From positions 1-9,941 of the forward strand of contig JAEEIC010000173.1 of the NCBI GenBank assembly GCA_016281165.1: DNA of 9,941 bases, read 5' to 3'. Made by a program: the position numbers and the translations under genes. Shown here one piece after another: positions 1 through 5,518 of this stretch. The DNA is from Bacillota bacterium (lineage in GTDB: Bacteria; Bacillota; Clostridia; Peptostreptococcales; Anaerovoracaceae). The notes beneath the pieces are model-generated. The model made no database searches and had not been told where the DNA came from. It was given only the letters and a program-made list of their open reading frames with translations. Within the stretch, counting starts at the first letter, position 1. Every line of letters begins with the position of its first letter.

Positions 1-2
1 AA

Positions 3-764
3 ATGAACAAAGTGACAGAAGACAGGTATCCGGCGTACACAGACGCGGCGAAAAGCTGCGGGGCGAACCGTGTCTATCCCCTCTCGATCGCCGAGGGCTT
101 TCAGCCGGGCGATATCTTCACCTTCGGCCCCGGCGCGGAAGGACCGGTCCTCTTCTGGCATCACTGCGGCTTCGGCTATCTTTCCGGCCCGGTAACTGAG
201 ACGGTCCTGGACGAGATATATGCGGAACTCTTCATGAAGGAGACCCCCAGGCGCTTCGTGCTGATCTCCGAAGACCGCGGAATTGCTGAATACATGACCG
301 CCAAAGGCCTCGCCCTATCAAGGCGTCTCGAGTACGCATATGACGCGGCAAAAGCGAAGGCCCTGCGGAAGAGGCCGGCTCCCCCTTACCGCGTCGAGAG
401 GATAAACGCGGAGAATATAGGCCTCATAACGGGCCGCATCACTCCCTCGTTCTCATGGGACGACCCCGAGAGCTTCCTTGAGAGGGGCTTCGGCTTCGCC
501 GCCTTCGACGGGGAAGAGTTCTGCGCCGTTGCCTGCTCGACCGCTGTCAGCACCGAAGAGATCGACATAGGGGTCGAGACCGCCGACGCCTACCGAAGGA
601 AGGGCCTCGCGTCTTATCTGACGTCTCTGATGTGCGAAGAGATACTGCGCCTGGGCAAAAAGCCCGTCTGGGCCCACGCCGAGAGCAACAAGGGCTCGGG
701 CGGCACCGCTCTTTCCTGCGGCTTCGCGCAGACTCAGCTCAACTATTTCATCAAAAGGCCTTGA
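3..764 (+). CDS. GNAT-family N-acetyltransferase (ZmaR-like)
   Basis: Predicted 253-residue acetyl-CoA-dependent N-acetyltransferase; the substrate is unknown. The GNAT core is in the C-terminal half: a beta strand at residues 187-192 (IDIGVE) leads into the acetyl-CoA pyrophosphate loop R198-x-x-G201-x-A203 and a following helix. The end of the protein (PVWAHAESNKGS and CGFAQTQLNYF, residues 221-249) matches the W-x-N-x-S and GF...Y ending of the GNAT subfamily that includes the zwittermicin A resistance protein ZmaR. The N-terminal half (about 1-125) is a diverged domain, as is usual in that subfamily. The ATG sits two bases from the window edge, so its ribosome binding site is not visible and a start further upstream cannot be excluded. 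A terminator follows 62 nt after the stop, so the gene ends its transcription unit. The superfamily call is firm; the ZmaR-like placement is recalled rather than searched. Confidence 0.8.
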   Translation: MNKVTEDRYPAYTDAAKSCGANRVYPLSIAEGFQPGDIFTFGPGAEGPVLFWHHCGFGYLSGPVTETVLDEIYAELFMKETPRRFVLISEDRGIAEYMTAKGLALSRRLEYAYDAAKAKALRKRPAPPYRVERINAENIGLITGRITPSFSWDDPESFLERGFGFAAFDGEEFCAVACSTAVSTEEIDIGVETADAYRRKGLASYLTSLMCEEILRLGKKPVWAHAESNKGSGGTALSCGFAQTQLNYFIKRP

Positions 765-825
765 AAAGAAACGGTCCGCGGCGTCTCACCGGGACAGGCC
801 GGGCATTATCGATGTCCGATGAGCG

Positions 826-857
826 GGCGGCAGTCATCTGCCGCCTTTTTTGTTTTT
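826..857 (+). terminator. Rho-independent terminator after the GNAT gene
   Basis: A perfect 8-bp GC-rich stem, GGCGGCAG (826-833) with CTGCCGCC (838-845), has the tetraloop TCAT and is followed at once by six T, one G and five T (846-857). It ends transcription of the acetyltransferase gene just before the promoter of the regulator gene. Confidence 0.92.
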
Positions 858-861
858 CCTC

Positions 862-892
862 TTGACTCTTACGCTGCGTCATAGTTTATCAT
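862..892 (+). promoter_or_regulatory. MerR-type promoter with 19-bp spacer
   Basis: The -35 element TTGACT (862-867) and the -10 element TATCAT (887-892) are separated by 19 bp rather than the usual 17. MerR-family regulators typically act at promoters with 19-20-bp spacers, which they untwist to let RNA polymerase open the DNA. The promoter begins right after the upstream terminator and lies 25 nt before the regulator start codon, so autoregulation is inferred. A 17-bp reading with TTTATC (885-890) is possible but matches the -10 consensus poorly. Confidence 0.78.
866..884 (+). promoter_or_regulatory. Dyad operator in the MerR-type promoter
   Basis: A 19-bp imperfect palindrome is centred on T875. 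Seven of nine base pairs are symmetric, including an uninterrupted core ACGC-T-GCGT (871-879) and an outer CT/AG pair. It fills nearly the whole spacer between -35 and -10, the position of operators bound by MerR-family dimers on the DNA face between the elements. The likely ligand is the regulator encoded at 917-1657. Confidence 0.75.
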
Positions 893-916
893 TCATCTTA
901 CAGGAGGAAGCGGCGG

Positions 917-1657
917 ATGATGACAGTTCATGAAGTGAGTCGGATCACGGGGGTCAGCGTGAGGACCCTGCAGTACTACGACAGGATAGGGCTGCTCAGT
1001 CCTTCGGACCGCACCGAAGCGGGATACCGCCTGTACGACGGCGAAGCCCTCAGGGCGCTGCAGGAGATACTGCTTTTGCGGGAGCTGAGGTTCCCTCTCA
1101 GGGAGATCGGGGAGATCGTGAGCGATCCCGGCTTCGACAGGACGAAGGCCCTCGATCAGCAGATCGGGCTCCTGAAGCTGCAGAAAGAACGCCTGGAAGG
1201 GCTCATCGCCCTCGCGGCGCGGATGAGGAAAGGAGAAGACGAGCGGATGAGTTTTAAGGAATTTGACAGGAAGAAGCTGGACGAATACGCTGAGCGGGCC
1301 AAAAAGCAGTGGGGCGCGACCGACGCCTACAAAGAATACGAGAAGAAGAGCGGCGGCCGCACTGAGGCGGAGCAGGACGTTCTCGCGGCGCGGATGATGG
1401 CCATATTCGGCGAGTTCGCGGCCGTCAGGGACAAGGGGCCGGACTCGGAAGAGGCTCACGCCCTGGTCCGAAAGCTCCAGTCCTTCATAACTGAGAACTA
1501 TTACACCTGCGGCGACGAGATCCTGGCGTCCCTCGGCAGGGCCTACGGCTGCGGCGGGGAATTCACGGAGAACATCGACAGGAGCGCCGGGGAAGGGACC
1601 GGCGCCTTCGCCTCGGCCTGCGTCGAAGGATACTTAAGGTCGAAGGCCGGAAGGTGA
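917..1657 (+). CDS. MerR-family regulator with TipAS ligand-binding domain
   Basis: Transcriptional regulator of 246 residues, close to the length of Streptomyces TipAL. Residues 3-70 form the MerR winged helix-turn-helix: TVHEVSRITGVSVRTLQYYD, then the wing with GLL and AGYRLYD (25-41). Residues about 75-108 form the dimerising coiled-coil helix. Residues 111-246 match a TipAS antibiotic-recognition domain: an FDRKKLDEYAERAKKQWG stretch, a YYTC segment at 195-198 and an EFTENID motif at 215-221. TipAS domains bind cyclic thiopeptides or other bulky drugs and switch the DNA-binding domain. ATG 917 is chosen because AGGAGG (902-907) lies 9 nt upstream; the next codon is also ATG. The gene sits alone behind its own MerR-type promoter, with no obvious terminator before the valS promoter. 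The ligand is unknown. Confidence 0.9.
   Translation: MMTVHEVSRITGVSVRTLQYYDRIGLLSPSDRTEAGYRLYDGEALRALQEILLLRELRFPLREIGEIVSDPGFDRTKALDQQIGLLKLQKERLEGLIALAARMRKGEDERMSFKEFDRKKLDEYAERAKKQWGATDAYKEYEKKSGGRTEAEQDVLAARMMAIFGEFAAVRDKGPDSEEAHALVRKLQSFITENYYTCGDEILASLGRAYGCGGEFTENIDRSAGEGTGAFASACVEGYLRSKAGR
1229..1249 (+). promoter_or_regulatory. Candidate internal ribosome binding site and start for a TipAS-only product
   Basis: Inside the regulator gene, AAAGGAG (1229-1235) lies 11 nt before an in-frame ATG (1247-1249), codon 111. This is exactly the junction between the coiled coil and the ligand-binding domain. Initiation here would give a 136-residue TipAS-like protein lacking the DNA-binding domain. 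In Streptomyces lividans tipA, an in-frame internal start is known to give TipAS (about 144 residues) besides TipAL. A caution is that AGG/GAG codons are frequent here and can mimic a Shine-Dalgarno. Confidence 0.5.
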
Positions 1658-1694
1658 TCAAAGATTACAACTCTGTGTCAGGCGCCGCTTTTCC

Positions 1695-1723
1695 TTGACA
1701 TCCCGCGATTTTTGCGGTATAAG
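1695..1723 (+). promoter_or_regulatory. Sigma-A-type promoter of the valS operon
   Basis: A perfect -35 TTGACA (1695-1700) and a -10 TATAAG (1718-1723) are separated by exactly 17 bp. Transcription would begin near 1730, about 10 nt before the base of T-box Stem I. The promoter starts 37 nt after the stop of the upstream regulator gene, so valS has its own transcription start. A short CCGC/GCGG repeat in the spacer (1703-1717) has no clear meaning. Confidence 0.88.
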
Positions 1724-1874
1724 TTTCTGTAATTGAAAAGCCTTCGGGAGGAGTAGTCCGTTACGCTTTTACAGAGAAGGAGCCTTGGCTGAGAGCTCCG
1801 AAAGCCGCTGCCGGATGAAGGTCGCCCGAGCCGCAGGCGTTTTAAATGAGTGCCGGAGGCGTCCCTTCCGGAAC

Positions 1875-1906
1875 AAAGGTGGTACCGCGGATACATTCCG
1901 TCCTTT
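1875..1906 (+). promoter_or_regulatory. T-box antiterminator
   Basis: AAAGG (1875-1879) pairs with CCTTT (1902-1906), and GCGGA (1887-1891) with TCCGT (1897-1901, one G-U pair). Between them on the 5' side is the seven-base bulge that holds UGGU (1880-1883), where the acceptor end of uncharged tRNA pairs. The 3' strand of this helix overlaps the 5' strand of the terminator, so the two structures exclude each other. Confidence 0.88.
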
Positions 1907-1932
1907 GGGTCATCCCAAGGGACGGAATTTTT
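1895..1932 (+). terminator. T-box leader terminator before valS
   Basis: A 15-bp stem pairs 1895-1909 with 1914-1928, with one G-U pair at 1904/1919 and the tetraloop TCAT, and ends in a short T run (1928-1932). It is the default structure when tRNA-Val is charged and is replaced by the antiterminator on binding uncharged tRNA. Confidence 0.93.
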
Positions 1933-1952
1933 ACATTGAAAGGACAGCAGAA

Positions 1953-4631
1953 ATGGAAAACAATCTCCCCAAAAACTATGATCCCAGAGCCTTCGAGGAC
2001 CGCATCTACGAAGCCTGGGAGAGCAGCGGGGCCTTCACGCCGAAGATCGACAAGACGCAGAAGCCCTTCACCATCATGATGCCGCCCCCCAACATCACGG
2101 GACAGCTGCACATGGGCCACGCCCTCGACCAGAGCCTGCAGGACGTCATGACCCGCTTCAAGAGGATGCAGGGCTACTGCACCCTGTGGCTGCCGGGCAC
2201 CGATCACGCCAGCATCGCCACCGAGGTGAAGATCCTGGACAAGATCAAGGCCGAGGAGGGCAAGACCAAGGAAGACCTGGGCCGCGAGGAGTTCCTTAAG
2301 AGGGCCTGGGACTGGAAGAAGCAGTACGGCGGGCGCATCGACACCCAGATCAGAAAGCTGGGCAGCTCCTGCGACTGGAGCCGCGAGCGCTTCACCATGG
2401 ACGAGGGCCTGAACAAGGCGGTCGTGGAGCACTTCTGCCGCCTCTATGAGAAAGGACTCATCTACAAGGGCAGCCGCCTCATCAACTGGTGCCCGGTCTG
2501 CGGCAGCGCTCTTTCGGACATCGAGGTCGAGCACGTCGACAAGAACGGCAAGTACTGGTACTTCAGATATCCCGGCGCCGACGGCGGCGAAGGCATCACC
2601 GTCGCTACCTCCAGGCCCGAGACCATGTTCTCCGACGTCGCCATCGCCGTCAATCCCGACGACGAGAGGTACAAGCACCTGGTCGGCAAGACGGTGATCC
2701 TGCCCCTGGTGGGCCGCGAGATACCCATCATCGCCGATCCTTACCCCGATCCCGAAAAAGGCACCGGCGCCGTCAAGATCACTCCCTCCGCCGACCCCAA
2801 CGACTTTGAGGTGGGCTTAAGGCACGGTCTTCCCGTCATCGAGTGCATCGACGAGAGCGCCCACATGATGGAGACCGCGGGAAAATACGCCGGCATGGAC
2901 CGCTTCGAGTGCAGAAAGGCCTGGGTCGCCGACCTCGACGCCGCCGGCTATCTGGTCAAGACCGAGGATATGGTCATCCCCACCGGCGAGTGCTACCGCT
3001 GCCACACGGTCGTGGAGCCCAGGATCAGCGAGCAGTGGTTCGTGAAGATGAAGCCCATCGCCGAGCCCGCCCTCAAGATCGCCGAGACCGGAGAGCTCAA
3101 TTTCGTCCCCGACAGGTTCAGGAAGATATACGATCACTGGCTCGAGGAGATCAGGGACTGGTGCATCTCCAGGCAGCTGTGGTGGGGCCACAGGATCCCC
3201 GCCTACTACTGCGAGGACTGCGGCGAGATGGTCGTGGCGAGAGAAGAGCCACATACCTGCCCCAAGTGCGGCGGGCATAAGTTCCGCCAGGAAGAAGACG
3301 TGCTCGACACCTGGTTCAGCTCCCAGCTCTGGCCCTTCTCGACCCTGGGCTGGCCCGAGAAGACCGAAGATCTGGAATACTTCTTCCCCACCACCACCCT
3401 GGTCACCGGCTACGACATCATCTTCTTCTGGGTCGCGAGGATGGCCTTCGCCTCCGTCGACGAGATGAAGTGCTCGCCCTTTAAGGACGTGCTCATCCAC
3501 GGCCTCGTCAGAGACGCCCAGGGCAGGAAGATGTCCAAATCCCTGGGCAACGGCATCGATCCGCTCGACGTCATAGACCAGTACGGCGCCGACGCCCTGC
3601 GCTTCATGCTGCTCTCGGGCATCGCCCCCGGCAGCGACATACGCTACAGCAACGACAAGGTGGAGTCCGCCAGGAACTTCGCCAACAAGCTCTGGAATGC
3701 CTCCCGCTTCGCCATCATGAACCTGAAGAACGAGGACGGGAGCTTCAAGCCCATAGCGGGCGAAGATACCGCCCGCCTCATGCCCGAGGACCGCTGGATG
3801 CTCTCGGTGATCAACGATTCTCTCGCCGACATCACCGCCAACATGGAAAAGTACGAGTACGCTCTGGCGGCGGGCAAGATATACGAGCTCATCTGGAACC
3901 AGTTCTGCGACTGGTACATAGAGCTGGCCAAGGGCCGCCTCTACGGAGACGACGAGAAGCAGAAGGAGACCACCCGCTTCGTGCTCGTGAAGGCCCTCAA
4001 GGCCCTGCTCAAGCTCCTGCACCCCTTCATGCCCTTCATCACCGAAGAGATCTGGAGCTTCCTGCCCAGGGAAGAGGGCGCCAAGGACTTCCTCATGCAC
4101 GAGAGCTGGCCCGTGTACGATCCTGCCCTCGACTACGCCGAGGACGTGGCTACCCTTGAGCTCGCCATGGACGCCATCAAGGCCGTGAGGAACATCAGGG
4201 CCGAGGCCGGCGCCGCTCCCTCCAAGAAGCTGGGCGTCGTGCTGCTCGCCGGCGAGACCGAGAGAAAGAGGCTCGAAGCGGCGGAGAGCTACCTGCTCAA
4301 CCTCGCCAACCTGCACAGCGTGAGCTTCGCTTCCGGCAAGGAGGAGGTCCCCGAAGAGACCATGTCGGCGGCGCTCCCGGGCGTCGAGATCTACGTCCCC
4401 CTGGACGAGCTGCTCGACTACGAGGCCGAGTACGCCAGGCTCACCAAGGAGAGGGACAGGCTCACCACCGAGGTCTCCCGCCAGGAGGCCAAGCTCGCCA
4501 ATCAGAACTTCGTCTCCAGAGCCCCCGAGAAGGTCATCAGCAACGAGCGCGAAAAGCTCGCCAATTACAAGGATATGCTCGAAAAGGTCCTGTCCAGGCT
4601 GCCCCTGGTCGAGGCCAAGCTCAAGAGATAG
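1953..4631 (+). CDS. valS: Valine--tRNA ligase
   Basis: Class I aminoacyl-tRNA synthetase that charges tRNA-Val with valine in the cytoplasm; 892 residues, normal for the family. The HIGH motif is HMGH (53-56) within PPPNITGQLHMGH, and KMSKS is at 526-530. The CP1 editing domain (about 195-345) has the RPET motif (221-224) and GTGAVKITP (270-278) with D281 and D284, residues expected for clearing threonine. Cysteine pairs C180/C183, C347/C350, C420/C423 and C436/C439 are likely zinc ligands. An anticodon-binding domain follows (about 610-760), and the C-terminal coiled coil (about 820-890) is the ValRS tRNA-binding arm. ATG 1953 is chosen because AAGGA (1940-1944) lies 8 nt upstream and the leader terminator ends before it. 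An in-frame extension back to TTG 1785 would run through the T-box and is not coding. One oddity: residue 280 is Ala where most ValRS have His in the editing motif. Confidence 0.98.
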   Translation: MENNLPKNYDPRAFEDRIYEAWESSGAFTPKIDKTQKPFTIMMPPPNITGQLHMGHALDQSLQDVMTRFKRMQGYCTLWLPGTDHASIATEVKILDKIKAEEGKTKEDLGREEFLKRAWDWKKQYGGRIDTQIRKLGSSCDWSRERFTMDEGLNKAVVEHFCRLYEKGLIYKGSRLINWCPVCGSALSDIEVEHVDKNGKYWYFRYPGADGGEGITVATSRPETMFSDVAIAVNPDDERYKHLVGKTVILPLVGREIPIIADPYPDPEKGTGAVKITPSADPNDFEVGLRHGLPVIECIDESAHMMETAGKYAGMDRFECRKAWVADLDAAGYLVKTEDMVIPTGECYRCHTVVEPRISEQWFVKMKPIAEPALKIAETGELNFVPDRFRKIYDHWLEEIRDWCISRQLWWGHRIPAYYCEDCGEMVVAREEPHTCPKCGGHKFRQEEDVLDTWFSSQLWPFSTLGWPEKTEDLEYFFPTTTLVTGYDIIFFWVARMAFASVDEMKCSPFKDVLIHGLVRDAQGRKMSKSLGNGIDPLDVIDQYGADALRFMLLSGIAPGSDIRYSNDKVESARNFANKLWNASRFAIMNLKNEDGSFKPIAGEDTARLMPEDRWMLSVINDSLADITANMEKYEYALAAGKIYELIWNQFCDWYIELAKGRLYGDDEKQKETTRFVLVKALKALLKLLHPFMPFITEEIWSFLPREEGAKDFLMHESWPVYDPALDYAEDVATLELAMDAIKAVRNIRAEAGAAPSKKLGVVLLAGETERKRLEAAESYLLNLANLHSVSFASGKEEVPEETMSAALPGVEIYVPLDELLDYEAEYARLTKERDRLTTEVSRQEAKLANQNFVSRAPEKVISNEREKLANYKDMLEKVLSRLPLVEAKLKR

Positions 4632-4642
4632 AGGAGGACGCC

Positions 4643-5332
4643 ATGGGATTCAGCGAGATGATGCACGCGTTCATCGCGGCGAAGTACTACGTTTACCTTA
4701 AGGAGAACTACGGGGAGAAGGGCGAGACCGCCTTCCTCCACGCCACCCGTCACTACGCGGAGCAGAGGGGAAGGCGCATGGCCCAGCGGGCCATCAGGGA
4801 CGGGAAGCCCCTGACCTACGACACCTACTGCCGCTACAGCGAGTGGGTCAACACCGAAGAGGCGAAGGCCTGCGGCGCCGCCAACAGCTCGGTCATGCAG
4901 TCGGTGGCTCCCGACTGCGAGATGCACGTCTTCGTCTGCCCCTGGCACTGGCAGTTCAAAAAGATGGGCCTGCCCGAGGCGGGGCTGCTCTACTGCCGGG
5001 ACCTCGACGCCTCGATCTGCAGAGGCTTCAATCCCGAGCTCTCCTACACGACCGTCCAGACCCTGCACGATCACGATCACTGCGTCCAGATCGTAAAAAA
5101 CAGCGGGCTCGATCCCAAGAACATGCCGAAGAAGGAAGAGAGGAACCTCAAGTCCTTCGAGTATCACTGCGCCCACTCCTACTGGTCCTACGCCGACACG
5201 GTCAGGGCCATATTCGGGAGCGAGGGAGACGCGATAGCCTCGAAGGTGCTGGCGGACCTGGCGGCGGAATTCGGCCGGGGATACGCGGATATCATACTTG
5301 GGTATTCCGACACCGATTTCACCCATATCTGA
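4643..5332 (+). CDS. L-2-amino-thiazoline-4-carboxylic acid hydrolase family protein
   Basis: A 229-residue soluble protein with no signal peptide or membrane segment. It resembles the ATC hydrolase family: an N-terminal helical part with ATRHYAEQRGRRMAQRA (34-50), then CPWHWQFKKMGLPEAGLLYC (99-118), a D-LD-A-x3-RGFNPEL segment (120-132) and an HDHDHC cluster (142-147). The best-known members open the thiazoline ring of L-2-amino-thiazoline-4-carboxylate on the way to L-cysteine in Pseudomonas. Most relatives, common in anaerobic Bacillota, have no tested substrate. The protein is rich in Cys (eight) and His, suggesting metal or nucleophile chemistry; this is inference. Its ATG follows AGGAGG (4632-4637) by 5 nt and the valS stop by 11 nt, with no terminator between, so it is co-transcribed with valS under the T-box. 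The family call is from recalled motifs and the reaction is uncertain. Confidence 0.7.
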   Translation: MGFSEMMHAFIAAKYYVYLKENYGEKGETAFLHATRHYAEQRGRRMAQRAIRDGKPLTYDTYCRYSEWVNTEEAKACGAANSSVMQSVAPDCEMHVFVCPWHWQFKKMGLPEAGLLYCRDLDASICRGFNPELSYTTVQTLHDHDHCVQIVKNSGLDPKNMPKKEERNLKSFEYHCAHSYWSYADTVRAIFGSEGDAIASKVLADLAAEFGRGYADIILGYSDTDFTHI

Positions 5333-5348
5333 AAGGACGGGGTCCTGA

Positions 5349-5381
5349 GCGCTCCGCTCCGGACAGCGCCATGACCGGTCA
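5349..5381 (+). repeat. Inverted repeats between the valS operon and plsX
   Basis: Two compact palindromic elements precede the terminator. GCGCT (5349-5353) pairs with AGCGC (5365-5369), with an inner CCG/CGG (5354-5356 with 5360-5362), giving a GC-rich hairpin without a T tract. Immediately after is the perfect 10-bp palindrome TGACCGGTCA (5372-5381). They may simply stabilise the mRNA 3' end; no function can be assigned. Confidence 0.4.
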
Positions 5382-5386
5382 GAATA

Positions 5387-5428
5387 AAGGGACCTGCACT
5401 TATGCGAGCGCAGGTTCCTTGTTTTTTT
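5387..5428 (+). terminator. Rho-independent terminator of the valS operon
   Basis: An 11-bp stem pairs AAGGGACCTGC (5387-5397) with GCAGGTTCCTT (5410-5420), with one G-U pair and a 12-nt loop, and is followed by G and seven T (5422-5428). It separates the T-box operon from the plsX cluster. Confidence 0.9.
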
Positions 5429-5460
5429 GTGATTCCTGTGATAGAATACCATGATACTTT

Positions 5461-5489
5461 TTTTGTATCTGTGTTTGCGTTGCGATAAT
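5461..5489 (+). promoter_or_regulatory. Probable promoter of plsX-rnc-smc
   Basis: An extended -10 element is seen: TG at 5481-5482, one base, then GATAAT (5484-5489), five of six bases matching the consensus. The -35 region 17 bp upstream (5461-5466, TTTTGT) is poor, which is common with extended -10 promoters. Transcription would start near 5496, about 23 nt before the plsX start codon. A second candidate, TGA-TAGAAT (5439-5447) with a TTGTTT -35 (5419-5424), overlaps the upstream terminator and is less likely. Confidence 0.55.
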
Positions 5490-5518
5490 GTACGGATTAC
5501 AGACAAGGAGAGCGTAAA

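Larger units (their letters stand above)
1740..1932 (+). promoter_or_regulatory. Valine T-box leader (tRNA-sensing riboswitch)
   Basis: The leader binds tRNA-Val and lets transcription continue into valS when the tRNA is uncharged. Stem I (1740-1838) folds from GCCT/AGGC (1740-1743 with 1835-1838), CGGG/CCCG (1745-1748 with 1825-1828), TCCG/CGGA (1757-1760 with 1812-1815), GCTTTT/GAAAGC (1765-1770 with 1800-1805) and GGAGC/GCTCC (1779-1783 with 1795-1799). AGTA (1752-1755) faces GAA (1817-1819), the loop E motif beside the specifier. The specifier reads GUC (1821-1823), a valine codon, followed by a purine. Stem III is at 1853-1871. The T-box core AAAGGTGGTACCGCGG (1875-1890) carries UGGU (1880-1883), which fits the ACCA end of tRNA-Val. 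Only about 14 nt separate Stem I from Stem III, so Stem II appears absent. Confidence 0.95.

Noticed and set aside
632..865. 77-codon plus-strand frame overlapping the acetyltransferase end
   Set aside because: It is out of frame with the acetyltransferase, arginine-rich and runs through the terminator hairpin.
1703..1717. CCGC/GCGG inverted repeat within the valS promoter spacer
   Set aside because: Only four base pairs with a seven-base loop and no T tract; too weak to call an operator or a terminator for the upstream gene.
1785..1952. In-frame upstream extension of valS to a TTG at 1785
   Set aside because: The extension runs through T-box Stem I, the antiterminator and the terminator. 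ATG 1953 has a well-spaced ribosome binding site and gives a normal ValRS N-terminus.
2817..4316. Minus-strand open frame of 499 codons inside valS
   Set aside because: Antisense shadow of conserved ValRS sequence, rich in Gly, Val, Leu, Glu and His as expected from reversed GC-rich codons, with no recognisable domain.
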